Of a stretch of 64,000 nucleotides of DNA, positions 20,876-31,958 are shown piece after piece. The DNA is from Cryoendolithus antarcticus (lineage: Eukaryota > Ascomycota > Dothideomycetes > Cladosporiales > Cladosporiaceae), in the NCBI GenBank assembly GCA_002077065.1, contig NAJO01000029.1, forward strand, positions 124,001-188,000, read 5' to 3'. The notes beneath the pieces are model-generated. The model was not told the origin of the DNA. It did no database searches and saw nothing but the letters and a program-made list of their open reading frames with translations. Made by a program: the position numbers and the translations under genes. Positions within the stretch are counted from its first letter, which is position 1. The number at the start of each line of letters is the position of its first letter.

Positions 20876-22048
20876 CTTGTCGCCAGGGCGTAGGAACGCC
20901 CAAGGCGAGGCGGGTATTGAATCCAGTGTATGATTAGCCGAGTGACCAGAAGAGTGTTATAGTCCTCCTGTGCCCCTCTCACGTTTTAAGCAGATATAAA
21001 CTGCGGTGGTCTTTGTCCTTCCAGCTAGGTCTCGTGATTCTGACAGTGCCGTCGAGGGCCAGACTAGGGCATCACGATGTTTCGAGGCGACTGCAAGGGA
21101 GGCAGGCTGCTACTGAAATGACTGGAAGAGATAACAGACTTCACGCTGATGCAAGACAGATACGTATTCGAGGTCAAGATCGCAATGAGAACAATGAAAG
21201 AGCAACACAGACCTTCATCACAGCCTCCTGCACTCCTGTGCGCTGTCTTGGAAAAGGCGCATAACATCAAACGCATCATCTGCCCTTGTCCCAGAAGAGC
21301 GACAGCGCCCCAGATCTCGCCTGTAGCCGCCTCGGGACGAGACGCCATTCGTCTAGGGTTGGGTTCCGATCTTGTGGCACTGCCGCCGTGAATCCTGCAA
21401 CCCAATTCGAGCTCGTCCGAGATGATTCGTGCAGGCGCTACGACAGTGTCGGCTTGAGACTTGTGCAGCCAGTGCGTGGCGCGCGTCATCCGTCCTTGAC
21501 TGTGGCCTTAGGCTCTGGCAGCCGTCCTTGTCAACGCGTGAAGATGACTCAAATTTAGCACAGGCGTGTGTCACCTTTCCTGATTTCGTTGGCAAGATGA
21601 CTAGATCTCGATCAGTTGACCAGGCATCGATCGATTGGAGCCCTAGCGACCAATGTACTGCAACTATGGCAGCTGTTGTAGCATAAGAATGTCCATCTTG
21701 CTTGACAATGATACATGATGTAAGAGAGCGTAGCGTTGCGCGGGCCGCTCCCGCATACACAGCCTCCGATGACATGGCAGTTGCGACTAGCCACCCACGA
21801 CCGAATCGCTTAGAAGCGGCATCTCCAGTTGCATCACACCACCTGTGCCACTTCAGATATACACGAATCATTCCCACTCCCACCTGACTTCTGCCTCCCA
21901 ACGTACACCTGACAACACACCTCCGCCTTGTATCAGGCAGCACGCTCTCGAAACAAAGCGAACCTCAAAGAAACCAACACACATCGTCCGTCCCTCAGAG
22001 GCCGCGTCCTCAGTAGTGACTCACGACCCTCCGCGCTCAGGCGCCAAC
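20876..22048. promoter_or_regulatory. Long divergent intergenic region
   Basis: About 1.17 kb between the patatin start (-) and the unknown gene at 22049 (+), one of the longest non-coding stretches here. A 196-codon minus-strand frame at 21353-21943 has no domain and unbalanced composition, and I do not support it as a gene. The plus frame could extend the downstream gene back to 21845. Confidence 0.4.
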
Positions 22049-22621
22049 ATGAGCGCTCCAGTGCTCACCGAGAGCCCAACGGCGCTCAATCGAAGCGACA
22101 AGACCGGCTTCACAGACGTATCCCATGCCAGCGGCAGCAGCAACAGCAGCGCATCGGAAAAGTACCGGCTAGATGAGTTCGACGATGCGCCCATACTGCT
22201 CTATAAGTACCGTGGCGGCCTACAGACATCTACACAAAAGGATCTCTGCGCTTGGCTAAACAAGGGTACGTTACCGTCAGTAACATCACATGAATCCGCG
22301 GCTGACAGCACCATCACAGGAGAGAATCTCGACCGCCACCGCGTAACCAAAAAGCCCATCCCCCGCCTCACATCCTACATAGACGTGAAGCGGCACGACC
22401 TCTACACCTCCGACGAGAAGTCCCAATACGCATCTTTCCCGAACTACGACTCTTCGTTAGCGTCGGTCAAGATCCCCTCCATACCCTACTGGAGTCGCGT
22501 GATGCTGGGGAACTATAACGAGCTTTTCATTGTGAGTCCCGAGAGTAGTCCGAGCAGTAGCGTGGCAGATGAGGAGAGCAGGACGCAGAGTCCCATGGAG
22601 GGGAGTGAGGTGCGGGAATAG
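22049..22621 (+). CDS. Uncharacterised small fungal protein
   Basis: Not recognised. The frame is open from 21845; ATG 22049 (MSAPVLTESP) is preferred because the upstream part is His/Thr/Pro-rich and unlike a folded protein. A likely 54-bp intron lies at 22266-22319: GTACGT donor, GCTGACA branch-like site, CAG acceptor. Removal keeps the frame, giving 172 residues; retention adds 18. The body has DEFDDAPILLYKYRGG, AWLNKG and a basic PIPRLTSYIDVKRHDLY, then KIPSIPYWSRVMLGNYNELF. The C-terminus is Ser-rich and acidic. No signal peptide, membrane span or metal motif. It ends 136 bp from the convergent CHL1 stop. Confidence 0.6.
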   Translation: MSAPVLTESPTALNRSDKTGFTDVSHASGSSNSSASEKYRLDEFDDAPILLYKYRGGLQTSTQKDLCAWLNKGTLPSVTSHESAADSTITGENLDRHRVTKKPIPRLTSYIDVKRHDLYTSDEKSQYASFPNYDSSLASVKIPSIPYWSRVMLGNYNELFIVSPESSPSSSVADEESRTQSPMEGSEVRE

Positions 22622-22756
22622 TAGGGAGGGGTTTGGATTCCATGAACGGAGTTTGCGATGGGCAAGGAAAGGCGTTTGGGGAGAAATGATACCCTGTGTC
22701 TATGGGAGGCACGTTGTTCGATAGCGTCTATTACATGTTCAATCGCATTCGTCATA

Positions 22757-25273
22757 TCATGCCACTTGCTTTGCCGTCCTCTCATTGAAGAATTCCCCTA
22801 AGCCCTCACTCACATCTCTCACCCTCCCACTACCTCCTCCCTCAGGCAGACTTCTCTTAATCCACCCCGGCAACTTCCGCAGAATTCTCTCTTGCCCAAA
22901 TCTCCCATCAACCAACACAACCCCAGCCCAATCGCCCTTATGTCGAATAACCCTTCCGACAGCCTGATTCACCACCCTCATACAGACATTCTCGGCACGT
23001 AGCTTCCCCGCTCCAGGCTTAGCTCCAGGCTGACGATCCAGAAACTCGGCCTTTGCTTTCCATTCCGGCGATTCGAGGTTCGGGAACGGCAACCCGACGA
23101 CTATGACACAGCGGCCTAGAGCGTCGGAAAAGTTTATGCCTTCACTCAGCTTTCCACCGAGTACGGAGAAGAGTACTGCGCCGCGCGTGGGGTTTGAGTG
23201 GATGGCGGTGGAGTAGGATGCGAATGTTGCTTCAGCCGAGGAGGAGCGGGAGTCGAAGAATAGCGGTTTGCTGAGCGCGGCCAACTTGGTGAGGGTAGAG
23301 TCCGCAGACCATTGGGTCTGGATCTGGGAGAGGTAGGCGTAGCTTGTAAAGAAGATCACGGTCCCGCCGGTGATCTTGGGAAGGAGTTCGAGCAGCATGT
23401 TACCAAGGCGCCGGATCAGGGTGGTGTCGGAGCGAGTTTTGTAGGTGAAGTTCAGTGGGCTTGAGGCGTCCGAAGTGATCGTGCGGACGAAGAGATGAGA
23501 CGCTGGGATGATGTGGCCGCAAGAGAGGGTTGAGATCGATGCCGAAGTTAGGTAGGGGAACAGCTGAGCAGTGTAGTCTTCCATCGGCGACATAGTACCA
23601 CCGGCAAGGATGACGGCGCGTGCTTCGGCGACGATGTCGCGGAAGTTCTCGGAGGGATTCAGCAACAGGTAGCGGAGCGTGATGGACTTGTCCGACTCAT
23701 CTCGAGACCAGAAGAAGCGGCCTTCTTTCGAGGGGTTTGCCAGTGTTGTGAGGAAATTCTGGACATGTGTCAAAATTGGCGTATCCGACACCCCACTGGC
23801 CTGCTCTACACCACCGTTCACCACGTCCGTTTGCTTAAGATGCGCAGCGTAGCCCTCGACCTTGCGTGCAATGCGACTCTCCGAAATATACTTTGCCAGC
23901 TTCGACATGTTGATCTGGTCGACGGCTTTACCCGCCAGCAGAGCGCCCGCATCCAGAACGCCGCCTGCGCCTGACACAGCCTGCACTTGTGTAACGGCCA
24001 GTAGAAGCGAGTCGATCACTCTGACTAGCTGGGTGACATACAGACGATTTCCATCCTTGAGCTTGTTTCTGAATTTTTGGAGGTAGATCATAAGTGCTTC
24101 CCTACCGATTCGTAGCTGTAACTCCGTAATCTGCGCCGAGTGGGTGCTCTCGACGGCGTCCATCAGATTATGCGCCTCATCAATGATGACTACATGGCCG
24201 CGTAACGAGATGCCAAGCGCCGCTCGCGCGGACTTCTGCAGCATCAGAGGATACGGCAGAGTGACGATCTCAGCTGGGTCTACGGCAGAGCGTGAAGCAT
24301 AGTAAGGACAGATCCGAAGCTTCTTGCCGACGGCTGCAAGATCCTCGATGTCGTGTATAGATGCTAGTGCGTGGTCCCGAAAGTCGAGGACTAGTTCCTG
24401 ATTGTCCTTGTTTGGCAGGAACGAGCACTTCTTTTCTGACGGCGTCTTCGACTGTTGCAGCTCCGCACACCGCTCATTAATGGCAGTCTGACTTTCTAAC
24501 TTGTTCACTTCCGGATTGATGCAGAGGTTCTTCCGCGAGCCAAGACTGATCTGCTTGACCTCTTCGTAGGTGGATGTTGTTCCAGTCGAGATCGAGTCAC
24601 CAGGCGGAAGTCCTGGTGGCAGACGGGCTCGTTGCAGCTCCCCAACAAATTGACTTAGCTGCGAGTGTGTCCTTGAGCAGAAGAAGATCTTCAACTCTTC
24701 ATCCATCTCGGTAGGTTTTGCATCTTGATCCTCTGCGCCAAGTAATCCGAGTTTCTTGAGCACGTCGGTCGTGCCAGCCGAGTACTTCGACATCTCGCCA
24801 CTGTTTACGTCTTTGTCACTTTCATAGTCATCCAAGGCAAACTGCTCAAGATACGCGTCGTCTAGATCAGTCTTTCCATTACCTTGCCTTCTCCGCTTTT
24901 GCAGATGTGTAGCTTTGGCAGCGTGCTCTCTAGTCTTCCTGTCCTTTTCTCTCACCAGAGCGAGACGCTCCTCGAAGTCAGCTCGCATCTGCAACGCTTC
25001 GCTTCGCTTTGACGATCGAGCATGCTCCAACATCCACTCCGGCTCGTCATCGTCAATTTGGACACTCTGCATTGCCTCATCGAACATCTTGCCTTTGTGC
25101 TCGCGCAGCCAAGTCAATGCTCCGCAGATCAGGCTGAGCGACTTCCCGGTGCCTGTCGGTGACTCGAAGATACCAACCTTGCCGTCCTCGATGCAGTCAT
25201 AGACTGCTTGCATGAACTGCTGTTGAATCTCATAAGGCTGATAAGGATGGTGGAAGTCTTTCGAAGGCGCCAT
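22757..25273 (-). CDS. CHL1: Chl1-type iron-sulfur DNA helicase
   Basis: XPD-family 5'-3' DNA helicase (yeast Chl1, human DDX11/ChlR1) needed for sister-chromatid cohesion and genome stability. One exon, 838 residues, typical length. The Q-motif region PYEIQQQFMQAVYDCIEDGK precedes Walker A SPTGTGKS (38-45). The four Fe-S cysteines are in KNLCINPEVNK, NERCAEL, KKCSFLP and RICPYYAS. The DEAH box is VIIDEAHNLMDAVE. Helicase C-terminal motifs include GKLSEGINFSDALGR and QAVGRVIRHKGDWA. The Fe-S spacing and the HNLMDAVESTHS block favour Chl1 over Rad3/XPD or RTEL1. It is co-directional with the Vma12-like gene, 69 bp upstream, so its promoter probably overlaps that gene. Confidence 0.92.
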   Translation of the reverse strand: MAPSKDFHHPYQPYEIQQQFMQAVYDCIEDGKVGIFESPTGTGKSLSLICGALTWLREHKGKMFDEAMQSVQIDDDEPEWMLEHARSSKRSEALQMRADFEERLALVREKDRKTREHAAKATHLQKRRRQGNGKTDLDDAYLEQFALDDYESDKDVNSGEMSKYSAGTTDVLKKLGLLGAEDQDAKPTEMDEELKIFFCSRTHSQLSQFVGELQRARLPPGLPPGDSISTGTTSTYEEVKQISLGSRKNLCINPEVNKLESQTAINERCAELQQSKTPSEKKCSFLPNKDNQELVLDFRDHALASIHDIEDLAAVGKKLRICPYYASRSAVDPAEIVTLPYPLMLQKSARAALGISLRGHVVIIDEAHNLMDAVESTHSAQITELQLRIGREALMIYLQKFRNKLKDGNRLYVTQLVRVIDSLLLAVTQVQAVSGAGGVLDAGALLAGKAVDQINMSKLAKYISESRIARKVEGYAAHLKQTDVVNGGVEQASGVSDTPILTHVQNFLTTLANPSKEGRFFWSRDESDKSITLRYLLLNPSENFRDIVAEARAVILAGGTMSPMEDYTAQLFPYLTSASISTLSCGHIIPASHLFVRTITSDASSPLNFTYKTRSDTTLIRRLGNMLLELLPKITGGTVIFFTSYAYLSQIQTQWSADSTLTKLAALSKPLFFDSRSSSAEATFASYSTAIHSNPTRGAVLFSVLGGKLSEGINFSDALGRCVIVVGLPFPNLESPEWKAKAEFLDRQPGAKPGAGKLRAENVCMRVVNQAVGRVIRHKGDWAGVVLVDGRFGQERILRKLPGWIKRSLPEGGGSGRVRDVSEGLGEFFNERTAKQVA

Positions 25274-25342
25274 CTTGGTGTCTGGAGATACCCACGGGGT
25301 GGCGAATCGGTGGTTCAGTCGGAGTAGTTCGGAACAAGACGT

Positions 25343-26181
25343 TCACCTATGCTTTCCTTTCCTGAATCTCAAGCCATCGTCAACAGGCTTGTTTGCCTTT
25401 TTCGCCTTTTCAATCACCCACGTCTCCTCCACCTCCTTCGTCTCGACCACTTTGCCCTCCTTGGTCTTTGCTTCACTGACGCGTCGGATATATCCGAAAT
25501 AGATAGCAACTTCAGCAACGGCCACCGTCAGACTTCCGCCCATGCTCAGCCCAAGGCGAGACGGCACGCTCCAATGCCTTGCTGCAATCCAGATAGCCAC
25601 AGCGCAGCAGATGATAGATACGAGCACATTCAGAATCAAGGCCATCTGCCGCTCGACATCTTGGTAAGTGGTGTCGTCTACGTAATTGGAGACTCCGGTT
25701 GAGCCGTGAGATGTATTGGGATCGAAGGCATTCGGATAGCGTTGGGTGAAGGTCTCCTTGTTCGGTGGTGGGTTCAGCATGCGATCGTACTGGCGCTGTT
25801 CTTCTTCGAGACGCAGACGTCGCATGAGAGCTTTGTACTCTGGTGTCTGTATGTCGAGATTAGTATATGAACGAAATTCGAGGGCAGACAACTCACGGGC
25901 TCAGGCTTTGGAGGCGGTGGCGGTCGATACACAGACGCGCCCTTCAACAATTCATCGAGCCGCCATGCTCTTACAATTCCTTCACCAGCGTCGCGCTGCT
26001 GCCCGACGAGATACTTTGATACTTCTATCAAGTCGCTGTGCTCAATCGAGCTGCCTATGTCGACGTTCTCCAGTCTACCAAGTCGTGCCTTCCAGTCTCC
26101 ATCCTGATCTGCATGCACCTGAAGCTTCACGTACTCATCGAATGCTTCTTTCGCCTTCACCGTGACCGTCAACAAGACCAT
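25343..26181 (-). CDS. VMA12: Vma12-like ER factor for V-ATPase assembly
   Basis: ER membrane protein of the Vma12/TMEM199 family, which with Vma21/Vma22 assembles the V0 sector of the vacuolar ATPase. Two exons, 26181-25897 and 25846-25343; the 50-bp intron follows PPPPPKPEP, and the next exon begins TPEYKALMRRLRLEEEQ. Product 262 residues. The N-terminal cytosolic half is helical and ends in a Pro run. Two hydrophobic segments, around ALILNVLVSIICCAVAIW and LSMGGSLTVAVAEVAIYF, fit the expected hairpin. The C-terminal tail is Lys/Glu-rich and ends in KGKHR. Family assignment rests on layout plus the PEYKALM...YDRMLNP block. Confidence 0.82.
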
Positions 26182-26489
26182 GATGGTCTCGCTGAGACTT
26201 CAAGGTAATGGCGATAGAGTAAAGCCTTATAGTCATGGTACCTGCATACGAATGACTCGTGTACACGTCATGTCCTCCGAAGTGACCGCGTGTTGCAGCA
26301 TCGAGAAATAACCGGGACAGTGACATTCACTTCCGTCTAGCGAGTGCGAGGCGCAAACAACTCACAGATCTCACCGCCAACTGGTCTGGCAATCAGGCTT
26401 GATCATCAACTATCTGCTTTTGGACAAGAGCGTTCTGAAGGAAAGAGCTGTTCGGGCGAATAATTTGGTTCCTTCATTCAACAAATTCC
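26182..26489. promoter_or_regulatory. Short divergent promoter, VMA12 / COQ1
   Basis: A 308-bp region serving two divergent genes. No CCAAT box or other strong motif was picked out by eye, and no coding potential is evident. Confidence 0.45.
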
Positions 26490-27900
26490 ATGTCGAAGCC
26501 ATTGGCGCGAACGGCGCTTTCCAGGACAACTTCTTCAACACCCATCCGGCCAAATTACTGCTGCCCGGCTTGTCTCCAGCCTCTACCGCATCGTGTACTC
26601 AGCACGAGCACTCCCCGCCGACTACATGTCTCTCAAGCGCCCCAACAATCTGCTGTCGCCGCAGCTGTCTCAACGGCGAAGCAGATCTTCACGAATGGCG
26701 GACTCAAACCACCGCCAGCGCCCATGGGCATCGATCCTTTACGAGGTGTGGCAAAGGAGATGAAGTTCATGACGGGCAACATACGGCAACTGCTCGGCAG
26801 TGGACATCCGATGCTCGACACCGTGGCCAAATACTACACCCAGAGCGAAGGAAAATACATAAGACCTATGCTCGTGCTCTTAATGTCTCAAGCTACCTCC
26901 GCCATACCTCGAAGTAACACCACATTCTCCTCCCTCGATCGACGAAGAGAGAGCACGATCGACGACCCAATCGCCCCGTCTTCGGTGCTTGCAGACACGA
27001 ATCCTCTGGCAGAAAACAGCTATGACTCCGATCCTCACGATCCTTCCGTCCTGCCCTCCCAACGACGCCTTGCCGAGATCACAGAGTTGATCCACACTGC
27101 CTCACTTCTCCACGACGACGTGATAGACACTTCTACCTCTCGCCGCGGCAACCCTAGCGCGAACCAGACGTTTGGGAATAAGATGGCGGTCCTTGCTGGA
27201 GACTTCTTGCTCGGCCGGGCATCGGTCGCGCTGGCGAGACTGCGGGATCCAGAAGTGACAGAGCTGCTAGCCACGGTGATAGCGAACTTGGTGGAGGGAG
27301 AGTTCATGCAACTCAAGAACACTGCGCTGGATGAGAAGCGCCCGGTTTGGAGTGAAGAGACGGTCACTTACTATCTTCAGAAGACATACCTCAAATCCGC
27401 ATCTCTCATTTCGAAGAGTTGCAGAGCTGCGGCACTGCTTGGAGGACATGGGAGTGAGGTGGTCGAGGCTGCGTACCAGTACGGCAAGAATCTGGGCTTG
27501 GCGTTCCAGCTTGTGGACGATATGTTGGATTACACTGTTTCGGGCGTGGAGTTGGGAAAGCCTGCTGGGGCGGATTTGGAGTTGGGACTAGCGACTGCGC
27601 CCTTACTTTTCGCATGGCGCGAGCAGCCGGAGCTGGGTACGCTGGTGGGTAGGAAGTTTGGCGGAGATGGCGACGTGAGCAGGGTACGTCATGTAAAATG
27701 ATGGAATGAGTGAGCTTGACTGCTGACATTGTACACAGGCACGAAGTCTTGTACTCCAGAGCGACGGCATCGAGCAGACACGAGCACTGGCGCAGGATTA
27801 TGTTGACAAGGCCGCGAGAGCCATAGCATCGTTCCCGGACAGCGACGCGAAGAGAGGGCTGATCGACATGTGCAGCAAGGTTATGAGCCGGAGGAAATGA
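26490..27900 (+). CDS. COQ1: Mitochondrial polyprenyl diphosphate synthase (ubiquinone side chain)
   Basis: Trans-prenyltransferase making the long isoprenoid tail of ubiquinone in the mitochondrial matrix. Exon 1 26490-27683, exon 2 27739-27900, 55-bp intron; 451 residues. The first about 50 residues are Arg/Ser/Thr-rich without acidic residues, a typical mitochondrial leader. First aspartate-rich motif DDVID at 209-213 in HTASLLHDDVID, with GNKMAVLAGDFLLGRA following; second motif DDMLD at 343-347 in LAFQLVDDMLDYT. Exon 2 encodes the conserved C-terminus ending SKVMSRRK. Between KYIRPMLVLLMSQ and RRLAEITEL is an insertion of about 55 disordered residues, common in Pezizomycotina homologues and absent in bacteria. 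Chain length cannot be set with certainty from the sequence. Confidence 0.93.
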
Positions 27901-28567
27901 AGTCGACAAGTGTTGAGGTCAGAAGTTGACTCCACTCAATCAACAGAGTAGCTACGCGAAGCTTCTCTACGTGTGATGTGCGACTTGCAGCTGAACTGCT
28001 CGCCTCGTGGCCAGACGAAGCCACGGCGCTACGATGCCACAACGAAGTGACAAGTGCTTTCCTCGACACGTCGTAGTCGACGATTGTGGGCGACAGTGGG
28101 GAGAGTGCCATGGAGAGGAGGCGGTGTGATATTAGAGTATATACATGTACAAGCGAGTGAGCACCCGACGCTGCTCAGAAAGCGTGGACCATGGCTTGCC
28201 AAGCATTGTTTCGACATGCAGTGTGCAGATATGTGACTTCGATTCGCAAGCACGCGTCCTCCAATCCCACGTCATTGACCACACGTCACCTCGACGCCGT
28301 TGCGGGACTCTACAGAGAGATCACGACAGTCAGGTTTTGCGGGTGGCACAGTGTCTGTTACACGCGCGGGTGCTTCTGACTCAATCCTCGAACAGATTTA
28401 CTCCGTGTGTTGTTTGCATCGACTGTAGTAAATCAATGCTCTTGATTCGCGACTCTAGATCATCCGAAGGTCCGTCTCAATTTCGATGCTCCCCAGATGC
28501 TTCTGGACAGCACGGCACGTCCCGATCTTCGGGCTAGCTTCGTGAGACGATTCAATGATGCGCGGAG
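27901..28567. other. Intergenic, COQ1 3' region to HET pseudogene
   Basis: About 670 bp. Several short frames on both strands lack domains. No repeat or RNA gene recognised. Confidence 0.5.
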
Positions 28568-30561
28568 ATGAGCCTCAACCGCTGGGATCAGATTGAGTGC
28601 CATGCCTGCAGCGCGCTCTCTCACCGACTCTCTCAGGGCTCCAGCGACCACCGACGCGTACCTTTCCGTCTCCACCGGACGTACGCTGAGCTGTATCAGT
28701 GTGCATCCCGCACTCGCTGCGCGGCATGCCAGGTCTTCCGTCGAGCACTGCTTCTTGAGCAAAGCACCTTGAGTAGTGGCACTCACGACAGTCACGCGCT
28801 ACTGACCTATCTCGGTGCGTCCGGTAGGAATGTTGACTTGACCGTCGGGACGGATATCGTCCGCTCGACCGTACTGCTTTCCACATCATATTTTCCACGG
28901 TTGTACCCCAAAAATCCATCCACAGAAGCGCTGCACCCACAGCGAATCAGCCGACTGCGAGGTTGGGTGGCTTCATGCCACGAGAGCCACCAATGCGGCA
29001 ATTTCACTTACTCACGCCGAAATCCGACTTGGCTTATCGACATTGTTGGTGGTGGCCAGATTCGCCTGGTCCATGGCGAGGAGCTTGGAGCGCAGAGTGG
29101 GCTTGTCAAATACGTAGCGCTTAGCTACTGCTGGGGCGATGAGATGGCTATCAAAACTGTAGATCCACATGCCTGGAATCGCGTCCTTGGAGGACATACC
29201 ACCATTGTGGATGCTCGCTGACATCCGTTCCCGATGACAGACCTATCAGCAACATTGCAGGATGCAATCAGTATAACGGATGCAATGGGTTTGCACTATC
29301 TCTGGATCGATAGCGTTTGTGTCCCTCGCGGCACATGGAACGAGGAGGCGAATCGCATGCACGAAGTATATGGTAACAGTCATTTCACACTCATGTCTGC
29401 CAGTACGGAGAAGGCATTGGATCGCATGCTTGTACCGCGGAATGCGTGGCAAGATGTTAGTCGGGGCGTCCGACTGCATAATCGTTGGCTACTCAACCAA
29501 GATACGCCACTAGAAGCAATCCGACTGCTATCGCCTGTCGCTGGATGCGCCTGGGTGCTGCAAGAGGAACGTTTGTCTCCACGGATATTATATTGGTGCG
29601 CCCAAAGGACATACTGGTCTTGCACAGAGTCCACTCGCATCGAAGCCGCCCAGCCGGGTGGGCAGATGGACGCGCCTCTGCAACTGCAATCACCGCATAC
29701 ATTCATGAAAGCATGTCGTAGTGGCGACACCGCTGCCCTTGCAAAAGCGTGGACCGACGTCGTGACTGCCTATGCTGTGCGCAGGATCTCGACTGTCAAC
29801 GTCGCTTCGCAGCCTTCTCTGGACTTGCGACCAGGTATTTGAGCGTCACCAACAGGCCTGGTATGCCTAGCGACTCGTATCTTGCAGGTTTGTGGCAGGG
29901 TCAGCCAGCAATGCATTTGTTATGGTCAGTGCGGGAACCAGCAAATAGCCGCGATAGTCTACACCCAAAACTTCCATCGTGGTCCTGGATGTCGCTTCCG
30001 CCAGGCACCGACTTGAGAACGCGCTCCTTCAGAGATCCAAGTCCATACTTCGAGATACTCACTAGTTGCACACAGGACGAGAAGACACCCGATCGCGATA
30101 TTGTGACTGCTGGCGCATCAATTAGTACTCTTCACCTCTCTGGTCGGCTGCGTCTACTCATCAGCGATCCGAATACTGTTCTCGTGCCGTGGGATGGCAT
30201 CGAACGGACGGAATCTAAGGGTACATTCGATTTCAGTCTTAGCCCGGAGCAAAGCATGTTCGCTCGGAACGATACAGGCAAGATATTGGTCTATGAGGCA
30301 CACAAGGAGGGAATCATTATCAGCCTTGACTACAAAGCTGGCGACAGTCGACCTGATGTCAACTCCCTTGTAGTCCACATTAGCGATGAGAGGGACTTGT
30401 ATTGCTTCGAGACCTGCCTCGGAGCCGCTGTTGTGGCGCGGCGGATCGATACAGCAGGAAAAGGTACACCGCCTGGCACGTATCAACGCGTCGGTGTTGC
30501 ACCTCGCTGTCGTCAAGACTTTTTCGATGGTGCTCCGGTGACTGAGCTGCGGCTCGTTTAG
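28568..30561 (+). pseudogene. HET-domain gene broken by a nonsense codon and a frameshift
   Basis: Remains of a heterokaryon-incompatibility (HET) domain gene, roughly 660 codons. The start region has the paired-cysteine leader seen in such proteins (CHACSAL, then CAACQVF). HET blocks are clear: KYVALSYCWGDE, then LHYLWIDSVCV and RMHEVYGNSHFTLMSAS. An in-frame TGA at 29219-29221 lies between the first two blocks, with coding resuming in the same frame directly after. A second lesion near 29800 moves the frame by one base: upstream the good frame is that of WTDVVTAYAVRRISTV, downstream that of FAAFSGLATRYLSV and SDSYLAGLWQG. No GT-AG intron of normal size explains either. Functional HET proteins trigger programmed cell death on non-self fusion; this copy is probably dead unless the assembly is wrong. 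Confidence 0.8.
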
Positions 30562-30611
30562 AAGTGTTGGCAGATATGGAACGTTATTAATCCCATCGGA
30601 CGATCTCCTCA

Positions 30612-31179
30612 CTAGCGCTCTCCCTCAGCGGGATACTGCTTCGCCTTATCGAACATTCTCTGGTCCAGGAAAGGCACATAATCGATCCAAACCCGTGCCT
30701 CCTTGATCACTGCTCCCTTCTCTCCTTCATGGGTCACAAGACACCGACACGCAAACACGGAGTCCGCCTTTCGCCCATCTGCCATCTCAACGGCGAGTGT
30801 GCCGGTTGTCAAGACATGGTTCCCACCCGCAGACAGGCTGTACACTTCGCGCACGGTATGTGCGCTTTTCTGCTCGATATGTCAGTCTGGAAGTGTTGGA
30901 AAGATGGAAGCCTATGTGAGTTCGGCTAAGCCCGGTACCTACAACGACACCATCACTTCCCCCGGCACTGTCTCTCCAATTTGTGGTCTCATCCCTTCCG
31001 CGAACATGGCGCTTGTTGAACTGTAGGGATCCATTGGAGTGGAATACTTGGTCGGCGAGAACGACGTTGGAGTTCGGTTCAAGCGGAGAGTCCACGCAGG
31101 CGTAGAATCTGGCCAGCAGTTCCTTCACTTGCTCCGGAATAGGTTGAGAGGGCCAGGCGGCCTGGGCGAGACTGGACAT
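30612..31179 (-). CDS. NTF2/SnoaL-like small protein
   Basis: Small NTF2-fold (SnoaL-like) protein. The proposed model has exon 1 31179-30943 and exon 2 30869-30612, 164 residues. The intron (donor GTAGGT, CTGACAT branch-like site, CAG acceptor) is 73 bp, longer than its neighbours, so the junction is tentative. Exon 1 begins MSSLAQAAWPSQPIPEQV and carries a helix plus FHSNGSLQFNKRHVRGRDE, typical of the family's first strands; exon 2 has VREVYSLSAGGNHVLTTGT and ARVWIDYVPFLDQRMFD. No catalytic residues can be assigned. The fold hosts cyclases, dehydratases and non-enzymatic binders. It ends only 50 bp from the convergent HET pseudogene. Confidence 0.62.
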
Positions 31180-31958
31180 GATGGATGCAGCGTTGAAGTG
31201 CTTGTGGTGTTCTACTAAGCAATCAGTGATTACCTTATCTTTTGATTCGAGCGGTGGAGATATATGAAAATGAACGATTGAGCTCGACTTATGGTGGCTT
31301 ATAAAGGTCGCCGGAGCCATTCGCATGTTGGTGAGAAGCTGGTCCGTCAGCCTCCATTACCATTGACACGAATCACACTCACACTGTGTCAATAGACGGC
31401 GTGTTGATCTCTTATCATCGCCTAGCTTAGTGGGCTCGAGACGATAGTCTCGTTTTATACCTCTTCGCCCTCTTCTGCCGAAATAGAACAAGCAAGCCGA
31501 AGCTTTCACGACACAACGAACCACAGTGTCGACAATCCCGTAGCGAAATCCACATCCTCGATTGCTGAGCGTACCTAAGAAGCCGTGTCTCTGCGATGTG
31601 ACGGAAGGTGCAGTGGTTGGGCAAAGGAGACATATTAAACTTTCACCAGAATGCGAAGTCTGGGGCAGCTGCTCGTTTCAGCCCTGGATCATTGCAACGT
31701 GAAATTCACTAGCAAGCGTCAGTAAGATGATTGTACACAGGAGTGCTAAGAGCATCAGCATTCATCATCTAGGTATCGTAGTCTGTATCTGATATACACC
31801 GTTGTACCGAAAGCTAATTCATCGTGTTGTCCTCACCGGGAGCAATTGCCGGAACCAGCCCAAAACCTCGATTAGGGTATACTTCCACCATAGAGCTTTC
31901 TGCTTGTGGCAAGCACCAGCCAGTTATCCCCACCCACTTGACTCCGATCATAGAGGCT
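31180..31958. other. Intergenic, 5' of NTF2-like gene and 3' of ULS1-like gene
   Basis: About 780 bp with no supported gene. A minus frame at 31427-31633 and a frame pair near 31802-32114 have no domain. Nothing else seen. Confidence 0.5.

Noticed and set aside
21353..21943. 196-codon minus-strand frame in a long intergenic region
   Set aside because: No recognisable motif, unusual Arg/Ser/Cys composition and no plausible homology; kept as intergenic.
29219..29221. TGA in the HET gene explained by an intron
   Set aside because: The only GT...AG pairs around it are shorter than 60 bp with poor donors and would remove conserved-looking coding sequence or break the frame; a nonsense mutation fits better.
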